Origin: Nostoc sp. HK-01
GTDB lineage: Bacteria > Cyanobacteriota > Cyanobacteriia > Cyanobacteriales > Nostocaceae
Reading direction: 5' to 3'
Length of the DNA stretch: 64,000 nucleotides
Assembly (NCBI GenBank): GCA_003990705.1
Contig: AP018318.1
Location: 6,366,001 to 6,430,000 of the forward strand
The notes beneath the pieces were generated by a model that saw nothing but the letters and a program-made list of their open reading frames with translations, ran no database searches and was not told the DNA's origin. The stretch's first letter is position 1. Every line of letters begins with the position of its first letter. A program made the translations under genes and the position numbers. Positions 35,897 to 45,663 of this stretch are shown here, piece after piece.

Positions 35897-36634
35897 ATGA
35901 GACATAAATTTACTCACAATTCATCAATTTCTGACAAGAGAAAATTAAATAAAACGTTGCAATTGCTACAAAAAATTTTACGTGGTTTATGCCTAGTTTT
36001 GGGTTGCTGGCTAATTTTCACAACTATAACCTTAGTTTCTGCATCTTCCAAGCCGGTTGATGCTTTGTTTGTACTTGGTGGCAGTATTCGCCGTGAAATC
36101 TATGTTGCCCAACAAGCAAAACAAAATCCCCAAATTCCCATTTTAATTTCTCGTGGTTCTCTAGACCCCTGTATATGGCTGATTTTTCAAAGAGAGACAG
36201 CAGATTTACAAAACGTTTGGTTAGAAAACTGCGCTGATTCTACTTTTGATAATTTCTACTATGGGATTCCCATTCTGAAACGTTGGGGAGTACATAAAGT
36301 AAAGTTAATTAGCTCTCCCAGTCATTTCCCTAGAGCTAAATGGATGGCTCAGATTATCTTAGGGGCGCAAGGAATTTGGGTAGAACCAGAGGTAGTTAAA
36401 GAAAAAGGTCGTCCGGCTAATCGGGAATATTGGTGGAAAACAGCATTTGACATCACACGAAGTTCATTCTGGGCGGTGGTTAGTCAATTTATCCAACCAC
36501 AATGCTCACATGTTACCCAACTGACGGATGTGGATATGGAATTTTGGCAGCGTCAAGGTTTTGTCTGTGAACGACAAGGCGGCTTAGGCAGCAAGGGAGG
36601 AAGAGGACAAGGAGGAAGGGGTGTCGGGGAGTGA
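35897..36634 (+). CDS. YdcF/ElyC-like (DUF218) membrane protein
   Basis: The protein (245 residues) has one N-terminal membrane helix (ILRGLCLVLGCWLIFTTITL) and a DUF218 domain: KPVDALFVLGGSIRREIYVAQQAK (about 53-76), NCADSTFDNFYYGIPILKRWG and KLISSPSHFPRAKWMAQIIL. Family members (SanA, ElyC, YdcF) act near the cell envelope, but the reaction is not known. I start at ATG 35897; a TTG at 35837 would add 20 hydrophobic residues. The end is odd: a Gly/Arg-rich tail (GGLGSKGGRGQGG) is coded by a G-rich repeat, so the stop codon may have been altered by that repeat. Convergent with the pentapeptide gene. Confidence 0.85.
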   Translation: MRHKFTHNSSISDKRKLNKTLQLLQKILRGLCLVLGCWLIFTTITLVSASSKPVDALFVLGGSIRREIYVAQQAKQNPQIPILISRGSLDPCIWLIFQRETADLQNVWLENCADSTFDNFYYGIPILKRWGVHKVKLISSPSHFPRAKWMAQIILGAQGIWVEPEVVKEKGRPANREYWWKTAFDITRSSFWAVVSQFIQPQCSHVTQLTDVDMEFWQRQGFVCERQGGLGSKGGRGQGGRGVGE

Positions 36635-36679
36635 GGGTGTGAGGGTGTAAGAGAAAAACTAATGACCATTAACTCTTGA

Positions 36680-38026
36680 CTATCTTCCCAACAGATTAGG
36701 GATACCTTCGCAACCACCGGGAATAGTGGCTCTAGTTGTTTCTCCACCCCAAGCACAGCAGTAGTAACGGTTAGCCTCAGACATTCTTTGAACATTTGTG
36801 AAATCGGCATTTTCAATCACAGCCCCTGTGTGTTCACCAGTTTCGTAGTTGGGTGGTTCTGTACGACTACGAGGCGAAGCTTTCTCGACAGAACCATAAA
36901 ATAAACGCACTCCATTCATATCAGCACTGCTGAGATTGGCATCATATAAAATGGTGCGGGAGAGGTTGGCTTTTACTAAATCGCAAGCACTAAGGTTAGC
37001 ACGGACAAGATTAGCTTCACTCAGGTCAGTCCAACGCAAATCTGTACCAGCAAGGTCAGCGGTGGCTAACATTACGCCTAAATCAATGACGCGTACACCT
37101 TCTAAACGGTCTTCTGCATAACCACCCATACCATTGAGAATCGCTCGACCTAAGCGCCGATCGCGTTTTAAGGGTGTAAGTAATTTAGAACGGGAGAGAA
37201 AGCGGAGAATTTTGGCTTTACCACTGCCATCAACACTACTAAAAATTGCGGCTGTGCGGCCTTCGGCGATCGCTCTTTCTTGTGGCCAGTCTTCTAATAA
37301 GCCTTCTTCATCTAGCACCAAGTCCGAAATGCCTTGGAAATAAGAATCTATGGTTTGCTGCTGAGTAATGATATTTTGTTGAACTGTCAGCAAATTTTGT
37401 TGAATTGTTAGGTCTTTGGAAATAACGTATTGTCGCCACGCGACATAAACGGCAATGATGGCGATTAAAATTTGCCCCAACGCCCCAAACCATTCGGCTA
37501 AAGTCCCCGAAGCTTCCCAGTTGATTCTCCGCCCTAACATAAAAAGGCGATCGCCAATCCCAGAGAATTTGATCAAGCCCACAATGGCTGCTATTAGTCC
37601 GAAGAAGCCGACAAACAAGGTTCTGTCTTCTGGTGTAAACCATTCTTTGAGAATATATTGCAACCAAGGTAATAGCATAGCTAAAGACAATACCAAAGTT
37701 AGCAAGGTGCCGATAATTCCCAAAATCCAGTTATTAACGATAACTCCCAGAAAAATCACAGCGATCGCCGCTATTGTTAGCATTAATGCCCTGGGCTTAA
37801 CCGTGAATTGATGAGTAGGGCGTTGCTGCATATTAGAACGAGCTTGCTGCATCACGGCGGCATTCTGCGACGATTGCAAAGAGGAAATTGCCGCCAGCGC
37901 TTGTTGTGCTGTCAGTGCTTCTGGACTTAAATGACTATCCCTAGAGCCACCATCGAAGTCATCTGGCTCCTGTTCAGTTAAAGGTTCTCGGCTTGGTGGA
38001 TTGGGAGAGTTAGATTCAATGGCCAT
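36680..38026 (-). CDS. Pentapeptide-repeat membrane protein
   Basis: The 448-residue protein has an acidic N-terminus (about 1-70), four hydrophobic segments (about 78-205), a helical region of Gln repeats (LTIQQNLLTVQQNIITQQQTID) and a C-terminal pentapeptide-repeat domain (about 330-400: ADLAGTDLRWTDLSEANLVRANL). Pentapeptide repeats fold into a right-handed beta helix; they serve as scaffolds here, function unknown. The C-terminus YYCCAWGGETTRA holds a Cys pair. ATG 38026 starts it; it is not grouped with neighbours. Confidence 0.9.
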   Translation of the reverse strand: MAIESNSPNPPSREPLTEQEPDDFDGGSRDSHLSPEALTAQQALAAISSLQSSQNAAVMQQARSNMQQRPTHQFTVKPRALMLTIAAIAVIFLGVIVNNWILGIIGTLLTLVLSLAMLLPWLQYILKEWFTPEDRTLFVGFFGLIAAIVGLIKFSGIGDRLFMLGRRINWEASGTLAEWFGALGQILIAIIAVYVAWRQYVISKDLTIQQNLLTVQQNIITQQQTIDSYFQGISDLVLDEEGLLEDWPQERAIAEGRTAAIFSSVDGSGKAKILRFLSRSKLLTPLKRDRRLGRAILNGMGGYAEDRLEGVRVIDLGVMLATADLAGTDLRWTDLSEANLVRANLSACDLVKANLSRTILYDANLSSADMNGVRLFYGSVEKASPRSRTEPPNYETGEHTGAVIENADFTNVQRMSEANRYYCCAWGGETTRATIPGGCEGIPNLLGR

Positions 38027-38117
38027 GCTTTCTATTTTGCCCCAGTATACTCAGTTCAACAGCTGTTTTATGTTAACTGCTAAGAAGTAGAATTCGGCAC
38101 AGGGCGATCGCTTTAAA

Positions 38118-38160
38118 AGGTAACAGGAAACAGGGAACAGGGAACGGATAATAGGGAAAG
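38118..38160 (+). repeat. Short G/A-rich tandem repeat (GGGAACA type)
   Basis: Units of seven to eight bases (AACAGGG/GGAACAG) repeat in the gap between the pentapeptide and TetR genes. Such short repeats are common between genes of Nostoc relatives and carry no gene. Confidence 0.65.
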
Positions 38161-38226
38161 GGCCAGAGTTTGATACTTCATAACTCATAAATCCATACAT
38201 TTATTTAGTGAAGAACTTCCTACTAT

Positions 38227-38856
38227 TTAAATAGGTGCGATGCCTAACCAAATTGCCTCTACCAAACTCTGCACAAATGAAAACACAACTTTTGGTTGAT
38301 GTTCTAAATCAAAGTCTTTAACAGGTTCAGTTGTAAAACTAGTTTGAGAAAAGGGTTTTTGCTCCGAAAGAACATAATTCATCAGAGTTCCTACTAAGAT
38401 ATGAGCAACTATTTTGGCATTTACAGGACGTAATCTACTGAGGCTAATTTCTCGCTCTAGAAAAGAAGTTAGTACTTTAACATCTTGCATTAATCCCTGC
38501 TCTTTTCTGTTACAAGGTTCGGGAAAAGCACTACCACGGGAACGCAGCATCATAAAGCGGGGCAGTACTTCACTGTAAAATTCTAAAATCTGAAGACATA
38601 CCTGAATCAGATTTTCTTTGAGATTACCTGTACCGCATAAGTTTTCCAGTTCTTTCATCCACAAAGGTCTTTCTGGAAGACCCATAGCGGCAAAAAACAA
38701 TTCTTCTTTCGTAGAAAAGCGCTTGAAAATTGAAGCCTCAGAAATACCAGCTAGTTGAGCAATTTCTATAGTTGAACCACCAAAACCTTGCTGAAGGAAA
38801 ACTTTGCGGGCAGCTTCTAAAATTTGCTGATTAGTAATTTTAGGTTTACGAGCCAT
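38227..38856 (-). CDS. TetR family transcriptional regulator
   Basis: The 209-residue protein has the TetR DNA-binding domain at the N-terminus: ILEAARKVFLQQGFGGSTIEIAQLAGISEASIFKRFSTKEELFFAAM (about 13-59) with the recognition helix in SEASIFKRF. The C-terminal part (about 60-209) is helical and would bind a ligand or dimerise. Target genes are not obvious: the neighbour downstream is a pentapeptide protein and the next upstream gene is a divergent TPR protein, separated by 269 bases that could hold its operator. ATG 38856. Confidence 0.94.
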   Translation of the reverse strand: MARKPKITNQQILEAARKVFLQQGFGGSTIEIAQLAGISEASIFKRFSTKEELFFAAMGLPERPLWMKELENLCGTGNLKENLIQVCLQILEFYSEVLPRFMMLRSRGSAFPEPCNRKEQGLMQDVKVLTSFLEREISLSRLRPVNAKIVAHILVGTLMNYVLSEQKPFSQTSFTTEPVKDFDLEHQPKVVFSFVQSLVEAIWLGIAPI

Positions 38857-39125
38857 AAATTAGTAACTACACACTGATGAATTTATTATTGGTTAATGCT
38901 CATGTCAAGACTTGTGACAAAGGGAGTCGGGAGTGGGGAATAGAAAATTCTTGATGACTCAGCACGGGCTGAACGCCCCGCTACCGCTAACAGCAGTTTC
39001 CATTCAATTAAGCTAAGGTGATGAATACAGCTAGTGCTAACGACTGTAAACTTTACCTTTAGACTAAAGTAGAGATCGTTTAAGCTATCTGACAGATTAC
39101 TGATTTGTGGGTAAGAGGCGGTAGT

Positions 39126-39986
39126 GTGCCGAAACACGTTCATTTGATTTCGTTTCTGGTTGCCTGTAGTTTGTTGAGTATACCCAAAGTTGCTCATGCA
39201 CAGGCACTAATTCCCCATACGCTGCAATTAGATCCAGCAAAACTGGAGAAGCAAGGGCTGACTTTAGCACAAGAAGCAGCCCAACTAGCTCAATTTCAGC
39301 AGATTGATTTAGCTTTACCACGAGCGCGGTTGGCCAGCCAACTGGCTCCCAAAAATGATAAAGTGTGGCTGCTTTTGGGTGGTTTGCATTTACAAAATCG
39401 GGAATTTGAGCCAGCGCTGGCTGCTTTGAAAAAGGCGCAAGCGCTGAATCCCAAAAATGCAGATGTTTTTTTTGCTATGGGTTCGGCTAATTTTCAACAG
39501 AAAAAGTATGATGCGGCAATTGCTAATTATCAAGCAGGTTTAAAGCTGAAACCCAATGACCCAGAAGCTTTGTTTGATTTAGGTAACGCCTATTATATGC
39601 AGGGTAAATTGCCAGAGGCGATCGCCCAATATAATCAAGCTGTAGGCCAAGATAAAAAATTCTGGGCAGCAATTAATAACATTGGTTTAATTCAATACGA
39701 ACAGGGCAATGCTGATGCCGCTATTAAGCAATGGCAAACGGCTGTATCTATCGATAAACAAGCGGCTGAACCTTTGCTGGCCTTAGCCGTGGCACTATAT
39801 ACTAAAGGCGATCGTCAGCAAAGTCTGACATTGGGAGCAACTGCTTTACGCATCGATCAGCGCTATGCTGATGTGGATTTTCTGAAAGAAAATCTTTGGG
39901 GTGAACGTCTATTATCTGATACAAAGAAATTTTTAGAACTGCCAAGTATTCAAGCAGCTCTACAGCAACAGCCTGCACCACAGTAA
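39126..39986 (+). CDS. Secreted TPR-repeat protein
   Basis: The protein (286 residues) has a signal peptide (LISFLVACSLLSIPKVAHAQA) and then about six TPR units from about residue 55: LLLGGLHLQNREFEPALAAL, FFAMGSANFQQKKYDAAIANY, LFDLGNAYYMQGKLPEAIAQY, INNIGLIQYEQGNADAAIKQW. It probably acts as a scaffold in the periplasm or thylakoid lumen; the partner is unknown. I choose GTG 39126, with GAGG 7 bases upstream; TTG 39105 would add 7 residues before the signal. The gene is divergent from TetR, so control by that regulator is possible. Confidence 0.88.
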   Translation: MPKHVHLISFLVACSLLSIPKVAHAQALIPHTLQLDPAKLEKQGLTLAQEAAQLAQFQQIDLALPRARLASQLAPKNDKVWLLLGGLHLQNREFEPALAALKKAQALNPKNADVFFAMGSANFQQKKYDAAIANYQAGLKLKPNDPEALFDLGNAYYMQGKLPEAIAQYNQAVGQDKKFWAAINNIGLIQYEQGNADAAIKQWQTAVSIDKQAAEPLLALAVALYTKGDRQQSLTLGATALRIDQRYADVDFLKENLWGERLLSDTKKFLELPSIQAALQQQPAPQ

Positions 39987-40222
39987 AGTCAAAAGCGCAA
40001 AGTAGGCGGTGTCGGTTTCCGTCCCGCCTAACTTTGTAAGAAGGAAAAAGTTAAAAGTCAAAAATATTTTACTTTTTGCTTTTTACCTTCTAACTTTTTC
40101 ATCTACTACTTGCGAAAAACCGTATCTTATAGTACATCTATACTAGACAAAGAGCAAATATTCCCCCAAAAATATTTTTGGGGGAATATTCCTCAGAGAG
40201 TCTAGTTAATTTTTAGTGGTGA
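39987..40222. other. Inter-gene repeats with several hairpins
   Basis: Hairpin AGGCGG...CCGCCT (about 40004-40029), a GAAGG...CCTTC palindrome rich in A/T (about 40041-40092) and the palindrome at 40157-40190 follow one another between two convergent genes. No gene. Confidence 0.6.
40157..40190. terminator. 34-base perfect palindrome, likely bidirectional terminator
   Basis: AATATTCCCCCAAAAAT is followed by its exact complement ATTTTTGGGGGAATATT. It lies between the convergent TPR and response-regulator genes and could end transcription from either side. Confidence 0.6.
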
Positions 40223-40618
40223 TTAATGGGGAAGAAGTGCCATGATTTGGTCAACAAATTGTTGGTGGTCAACAACAGGCTTGGAGATATAACCGTCAGC
40301 ACCACTTTGCTTGAGAAAGTTTTCGCGATCGCCTTCCATCGCGTGTGCAGTCACCAAAATTATAGGTAAATTTGCTGTTTGCGGATCAGACTTCAACATT
40401 TGGGTAATTTTGATGCCATCAACAGACTTACCTTGATAAACACTTCTAGACAAAGAAACATCCATTAAAATTAGATCTGCTTTCCCCGATTGAGCAATTT
40501 GAATCACTTCTTCGACATTTTCGGTATGTTTGACATCTAAGCCACCGCGTTTAGTCAAAATTTTGGAAAAAACGCGAGCATTAATTAGATCGTCTTCAAC
40601 AATTAAAACGGTTTTCAT
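40223..40618 (-). CDS. Single-domain response regulator
   Basis: A stand-alone receiver (131 residues): VLIVEDDLINARVFSKIL with the acidic pair at the N-terminus, phospho-acceptor Asp in LILMDVSLS (about residue 55), Thr/Ala in LVTAHAM and Lys in YISKPV. The order and the DLINARVF start resemble the DivK-type regulators. I start at ATG 40618, where the receiver fold begins; the frame could be extended to 40690 with 24 extra residues of unclear value. No kinase gene is adjacent. Confidence 0.88.
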   Translation of the reverse strand: MKTVLIVEDDLINARVFSKILTKRGGLDVKHTENVEEVIQIAQSGKADLILMDVSLSRSVYQGKSVDGIKITQMLKSDPQTANLPIILVTAHAMEGDRENFLKQSGADGYISKPVVDHQQFVDQIMALLPH

Positions 40619-40845
40619 GAGAATTTTATTAATAGAGGTGAAGGGGAGAACGCACTGAGCAGCAAAGTTGTCTAGCTCTTTTTTAATCATTAATGTATGT
40701 TCCCGTCATCAAGGATAATACTACTGCCGTTTATCCAGTGACTAACAAGATTGTGTTAGGAATCCCTTTTCATCCGTTATGCTGTGTTTGCTGCATTGTT
40801 CAGTTATAGAGATTTTTGTGTAGTTAACTTTCAGGGAAAAAACTC

Positions 40846-43347
40846 ATGGCAAAACAGTTAAACCTTCTCTCAACGGGACAGGTAATTACAACAGCCCTGC
40901 ACACCGAGATGCAACGGTCTTACTTAGAATATGCCATGAGTGTGATTGTTGGGCGGGCATTACCAGATGTGCGTGATGGCTTAAAGCCTGTGCATCGCCG
41001 CATTTTGTATGCCATGCACGAACTAGGTTTAACGCCAGATCGGCCTTATCGTAAATGTGCGCGTGTTGTTGGGGATGTACTTGGTAAATACCACCCCCAC
41101 GGGGATCAAGCCGTTTATGATGCTTTAGTTAGGCTGGTGCAGGACTTTTCTAGTCGTTATCCCTTACTGGCAGGGCATGGCAACTTTGGTAGTGTTGATA
41201 ATGACCCACCAGCAGCAATGCGCTACACCGAAACTCGTTTAGCATCCATTAGCCATGAGGGAATGCTGACAGAAATCGGTGAAGAAACTGTGGAATTTGT
41301 CGGTAACTTTGATAATTCCCAACAAGAACCCACGGTATTACCCGCACAGTTACCCTTTTTGTTACTCAATGGTTGTGCAGGGATTGCTGTGGGTATGGCG
41401 ACAAATATTCCACCGCACAATTTGGGGGAAATTGTTGATGGCTTAATTGCCTTAATTGACCAGCCAGATTTATCTGATGAAAAGTTATTAGAGTTAATTC
41501 CTGGGCCAGACTTTCCCACTGGGGGCGAAATCGTTGGTGATACTGGTATCCGGGAGGCTTATAGCACAGGTAAAGGTGGAATTGTTCTGCGAGGAGTTGC
41601 CCAAATTGAAGAAGTTGCGGGTGGTAAAGGAACAAAGCGACGAACGGCAATTGTGATTACGGAATTGCCTTATCAGGTGAATAAGGCTGGCTGGATTGAA
41701 AAAGTCGCAGAATTAGTTAATCAAGGTCGTTTGCAAGGAATTTCGGATATTCGAGATGAAAGCGATCGCGAAGGTATGCGGGTAGTCATTGAACTCAAAC
41801 GCGATACTAACGCCCAAGAAGTGCTGCAACATTTGTATCACCAAACCGCTTTGCAAAGTAATTTTGGGGCAATTCTGCTGGCAATTGTCGAAGGACAACC
41901 CCGACAATTAAGTTTGCGGCAATTATTACAAGAGTTTTTAAATTTCCGAGAAGCAACCTTAAACCGTCGCTATGGTTACGAATTGGGTAAAGCTGAAAGT
42001 CGCTTGCACATAGTGGAAGGGTTGCTAAAAGCCTTATCTCAAGTGGATGAAGTAATTAGCATTTTGCGCCAAGCGGCTGATGGTAGCACAGCCAAAATTA
42101 ATTTGAGTAGCCAGCTAAATTTGAGTGAGTCACAAGCAGATGCTATTTTAGCAATGCCTTTGCGTCGGCTTACGAGTTTAGAACAACAGAACTTGCAGCA
42201 GGAATTTGAGCAACTGACTACACAAATTGCCCTCTTGCAAAACTTACTGAGCGATCGCCGCGAATTATTAAAGTCACTGAAAAAAGATTTGCGATCGCTC
42301 AAGCGCAAATATGGCGATCCTCGACGAACCAAATTACTCTCCGGTATTACCGAGGAATTGAAGAGCAAAGCCGCAGAGGGTGCCAAAAGTCGCAAGACAG
42401 AAGAAATGGAGGAAAATCACCCACTTGAACAGCCAGCTGAAGAAGCAATTCTAGAGTTTACCCAACGAGGTTATGTACGCCGCCTTTCAACCTCTGGGAA
42501 AAAACCAAAAGCAGAAAATGGTCTCCCTGATAATGATTTCCTCATCCAAACTGAATTAACCGATACCAACAAAGATTTACTCATCCTTACCAGTGGTGGC
42601 AAAGTCTACCCGGTACGTGTGGGGGATATTCCCTTAACTACTGGCCGTTCTCCACGGGGAACTCCATTGATCACTACACTCACAACTACTGCTCAAGGTA
42701 GTCAAGAACCTGTGGTCAGTCGCTTTTTATTACCAGAAGATTTAGATTCTAAGCAAATGATTCTCCTAACAAAACAAGGCAGAATTAAGCGCTTATCTTT
42801 GGCAGAATTTACCAACCTGACTCGTCGCGGAATTACGATTGTCAAGCTCAAAGACGATGATGAATTATTATTTACTCAGTCCACTAACCCAGGTGAGCAT
42901 TTAATTTTGGCTAGTTCTGGTGGACGTTTATTGCGGTTTGCCGTAAATGACGAACAACTACCAATTATGGGTCGAACAGCTATGGGTTTACAAGCTTTTC
43001 GACTGTTGAGAAATCAGCAAATGGTGGGCTGTGCCACGGTGGGTAAAGATGATCATTTACTATTAGTTACTCAACAAGGATATGCCAAGCGTATGGCGGC
43101 AAGTCAATTAAGAGCAGCTAATCGAGGTGATTTAGGCACGCAAGCACTGAAATTTGCAGCTAAAACTGACAACTTAGCCAGTATGGTAAAGGCGACTACT
43201 CCAGAAGTGGCGCTGGTGACAAATAAAGAGCGTGTAGTCCGGCTAAATGTAGACACAGTACCCATTTTGGGTAGAGATGCTACAGGTGAAATTATCCTGC
43301 AACTCAACCGAGATGAAAAAATTATTGCTGTTGCTGAAGTACGTTAG
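40846..43347 (+). CDS. gyrA: Type II DNA topoisomerase subunit A (GyrA/ParC family)
   Basis: The subunit cuts and rejoins DNA with an active-site Tyr (Y127 in AAMRYTETR), in complex with GyrB or ParE. The breakage-reunion domain is clear ([64 protein letters not shown]), followed by the coiled coil and a C-terminal pinwheel of six repeats. I see no GyrA box (QRRGGKG type) in the C-terminal region; the nearest are TRRGITIVK and NRGDLGTQ, so it may be the second cyanobacterial GyrA/ParC paralog rather than the supercoiling enzyme. Position 88 is Gln, where E. coli GyrA has the quinolone-determining Ser83. 833 residues, start ATG 40846. Confidence 0.92.
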   Translation: MAKQLNLLSTGQVITTALHTEMQRSYLEYAMSVIVGRALPDVRDGLKPVHRRILYAMHELGLTPDRPYRKCARVVGDVLGKYHPHGDQAVYDALVRLVQDFSSRYPLLAGHGNFGSVDNDPPAAMRYTETRLASISHEGMLTEIGEETVEFVGNFDNSQQEPTVLPAQLPFLLLNGCAGIAVGMATNIPPHNLGEIVDGLIALIDQPDLSDEKLLELIPGPDFPTGGEIVGDTGIREAYSTGKGGIVLRGVAQIEEVAGGKGTKRRTAIVITELPYQVNKAGWIEKVAELVNQGRLQGISDIRDESDREGMRVVIELKRDTNAQEVLQHLYHQTALQSNFGAILLAIVEGQPRQLSLRQLLQEFLNFREATLNRRYGYELGKAESRLHIVEGLLKALSQVDEVISILRQAADGSTAKINLSSQLNLSESQADAILAMPLRRLTSLEQQNLQQEFEQLTTQIALLQNLLSDRRELLKSLKKDLRSLKRKYGDPRRTKLLSGITEELKSKAAEGAKSRKTEEMEENHPLEQPAEEAILEFTQRGYVRRLSTSGKKPKAENGLPDNDFLIQTELTDTNKDLLILTSGGKVYPVRVGDIPLTTGRSPRGTPLITTLTTTAQGSQEPVVSRFLLPEDLDSKQMILLTKQGRIKRLSLAEFTNLTRRGITIVKLKDDDELLFTQSTNPGEHLILASSGGRLLRFAVNDEQLPIMGRTAMGLQAFRLLRNQQMVGCATVGKDDHLLLVTQQGYAKRMAASQLRAANRGDLGTQALKFAAKTDNLASMVKATTPEVALVTNKERVVRLNVDTVPILGRDATGEIILQLNRDEKIIAVAEVR

Positions 43348-43352
43348 TGCAG

Positions 43353-44039
43353 ATGCTCCGAAAAATTGCCAATTTTTGGTTGCGACACATACATCCTCGT
43401 CTAGCTCCTTTAATTGCCACATTTGGTATTTTTGGGTTAGCTAGTTGTCTATTTATTCTTTTTGTTTTAGCAGAGCTTTTTGAAGAAGTTTTAGAGCGAG
43501 AAGCTTTTGCATTTGATACCTATTTTTTGTTGTGGTTGCATCAGTTTGCTAACCCCAGCTTAGACAATGTGATGCTGACAATCACGAACCTGGGCAATCC
43601 GAGTGTGGTGGTGCTGGTTGTAGTTGTTAGTTTAGCCATACTTTGGTGGCGGCGTTACTTTCAAGAAGCAAAAATATTTGCGATCGCTTGTTTGGGAGCT
43701 TTGATTCTGAATACTGGACTGAAGTTGCTATTTACTAAACCTCGTCCCCAACTTTGGCCTCAGTTAATTTCTGAAACATCTTTTAGTTTTCCCAGTGGCC
43801 ATGCTCTAGGTTCTTTGGTGCTATATGGATTTCTCGGTTACTTGTTAGCAACTCACTATCCTCGATTTGCTCAATTTATTTACAGTGTGACAGTTATGGC
43901 GATCGCCGCTATTGGAATTAGTCGTCTATATTTAGGGGTGCATTGGCCTACAGATGTCATTGCAGGTTACGGAGTCGGGTTTCTCTGGCTGACTATCTGC
44001 ATTGCTATGCTGAAACTACAAAAAATCAGACAAAGTTAG
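43353..44039 (+). CDS. PAP2 family membrane phosphatase
   Basis: A lipid-phosphatase-like protein (228 residues) with the three-part active site: KLLFTKPRPQLWP, SFPSGHALGSLVLYG and SRLYLGVHWPTDVIAGYGVG. About six membrane helices surround it. It probably removes phosphate from undecaprenyl-diphosphate or phosphatidate-like lipids. The start follows directly on the gyrA-like gene: a GTG at 43347 overlaps its stop codon and ATG 43353 lies 5 bases after it; I use the ATG. The pair is translationally coupled in either case. Confidence 0.93.
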   Translation: MLRKIANFWLRHIHPRLAPLIATFGIFGLASCLFILFVLAELFEEVLEREAFAFDTYFLLWLHQFANPSLDNVMLTITNLGNPSVVVLVVVVSLAILWWRRYFQEAKIFAIACLGALILNTGLKLLFTKPRPQLWPQLISETSFSFPSGHALGSLVLYGFLGYLLATHYPRFAQFIYSVTVMAIAAIGISRLYLGVHWPTDVIAGYGVGFLWLTICIAMLKLQKIRQS

Positions 44040-44165
44040 ATTTTTTCAAATATGTCAAGCTTTAATAGTAAAAATAAAATTTAACGTTACATTTTTTAAA
44101 GTTAGTTGTTATATTAATTTACATAGGGCAATAAACCTTAGTAAATCCTGTTTGGAGTTCCAACA

Positions 44166-44348
44166 ATGACTAACACAACCACAAAAATCACTGCTCCTGT
44201 AGTTGAAGATCGCAACGCTTGGCGTTGGGGTTTTACTCCTCAAGCAGAAATTTGGAACGGTCGTTTGGCAATGATTGGCTTTTTATCTGCTGCATTGATT
44301 GAATTGTTTTCTGGTCAAGGCTTCCTGCATTTCTGGGGGATTCTTTAA
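44166..44348 (+). CDS. High-light-inducible protein (Hli/Scp, CAB/ELIP family)
   Basis: A 60-residue one-helix protein with the chlorophyll-binding motif [18 protein letters not shown] (residues 27-44), the ExxNGRxAMxG signature of light-harvesting relatives. Hli proteins bind chlorophyll and carotenoid in the thylakoid membrane and protect photosystem II assembly under stress. The start ATG 44166 has GGAG 8 bases upstream. A possible HLR1-like element (GTTACATT at 44086) lies about 80 bases before it, but its second half is poorly conserved. A terminator follows. Confidence 0.96.
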   Translation: MTNTTTKITAPVVEDRNAWRWGFTPQAEIWNGRLAMIGFLSAALIELFSGQGFLHFWGIL

Positions 44349-44389
44349 GTTTTAAGTAACGTAAATTATCTAAGAATATGAAAAATAAA

Positions 44390-44419
44390 AACCTGGTAGC
44401 GTTGAAAAACTACCAGGTT
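44390..44419 (+). terminator. Rho-independent terminator after the hli gene
   Basis: AACCTGGTAG and CTACCAGGTT form a perfect 10-bp stem around CGTTGAAAAA, followed by ATTTATTTTT. It lies 41 bases after the hli stop codon and before the convergent sigA gene. Confidence 0.85.
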
Positions 44420-44487
44420 ATTTATTTTTGGTGATTTGTCATTGATTAATAGTCATTTGTCAGAAACTTATGACTATTAACTATTAA

Positions 44488-45663
44488 CTACCGAATATAT
44501 TCCTTGAGGACGCTGTTACGGTTGGGGTGACGTAATTTGCGGAGGGCTTTGGCTTCAATTTGGCGAATGCGTTCACGGGTAACGTTGAAGATTTGACCAA
44601 TTTCCTCTAGGGTTTTCATCCGACCATCATCCAAGCCATAGCGCAATCTCAGAACATCGCGTTCACGGGGGCTGAGACTGTCGAGGACTTTTTCTAAATC
44701 TTCACGCAACAGATTTTTAGAAACCTGATCTTCTGGGGTTTCACCATCAGATTCAATAAAATCACCCAATCGAGAATCTTCTTCTTTACCAATGGGTGTT
44801 TCTAATGAGATGGGTAGCTGTGCAGATTTAGCAATAAACCGCAGTTTCTCGATGGTCATTTCCATCCGAGTAGCGATTTCTTCCTCAGTAGGTTTGCGAC
44901 CCATTTCTTGAGAAAGTAGCTTGGTGGTTTTCTTGATGCGGGAGATAGTTTCGTAAAGGTGAACTGGTAGGCGGATAGTACGAGACTGATCAGCGATCGC
45001 TCTGGTAATAGCCTGACGAATCCACCATGTAGCGTAGGTGGAGAATTTATATCCCTTTTCGTGATCAAACTTCTCAGCTGCACGAATCAAACCAAGGCTA
45101 CCTTCTTGAATTAAATCTTGGAATGACAAACCACGATTCATGTATTTCTTGGCAATAGAAACCACAAGCCGTAGGTTCGATTGCACCATCTTATCTTTGG
45201 CTCTGCGACCAACGTGCAGACGATAGCGAAAAGCAGGTAATGGTAATTGCACTGCTTCTGCCCATTCGCTATCACGAGGATCGCGGTCTAACTGTTCTGA
45301 GAGTCTTTCTCTGACTCTTTCTAATTCCAGTAAATCTGCAATTTTTCGCGCTAATTCGATTTCTTCGTCAGCCCGCAACAAGCGAATTCGCCCGATTTCT
45401 TGCAAGTAAAGACGAATTGAATCTTCGGTGTAGTGCTTTTTCTTGCTTTGTGTGCGACGACGCGATTTAGCGGCTTTTCCAGACTTTGCGTCGTCCTCAT
45501 CAGACTGAGGCTCTAAAAATTCATCCATTTCGCCATCATCAACGAGAAGCAAGTCATCCTCTTCTTCAATTAAGAGGTCTTCTAACTCCTCAAAATCAGG
45601 CTGATTTATTATTTCTAGGTCAGGCTGAAAATTGCTTTCGAGTACGTTGTTAGCCTGGTTCAT
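44488..45663 (-). CDS. sigA: Group 1 RNA polymerase sigma factor
   Basis: The principal sigma factor of cyanobacteria (391 residues). After an acidic N-terminus (about 1-60) and a basic patch ([11 protein letters not shown]) come region 1.2 ([15 protein letters not shown]), region 2 ([38 protein letters not shown] and [14 protein letters not shown]), region 3 ([22 protein letters not shown]) and region 4.2 ([29 protein letters not shown]). It directs the core enzyme to housekeeping -35/-10 promoters. The long gene-free stretch upstream probably contains several promoters. The start ATG 45663 is natural. Confidence 0.97.
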   Translation of the reverse strand: MNQANNVLESNFQPDLEIINQPDFEELEDLLIEEEDDLLLVDDGEMDEFLEPQSDEDDAKSGKAAKSRRRTQSKKKHYTEDSIRLYLQEIGRIRLLRADEEIELARKIADLLELERVRERLSEQLDRDPRDSEWAEAVQLPLPAFRYRLHVGRRAKDKMVQSNLRLVVSIAKKYMNRGLSFQDLIQEGSLGLIRAAEKFDHEKGYKFSTYATWWIRQAITRAIADQSRTIRLPVHLYETISRIKKTTKLLSQEMGRKPTEEEIATRMEMTIEKLRFIAKSAQLPISLETPIGKEEDSRLGDFIESDGETPEDQVSKNLLREDLEKVLDSLSPRERDVLRLRYGLDDGRMKTLEEIGQIFNVTRERIRQIEAKALRKLRHPNRNSVLKEYIR

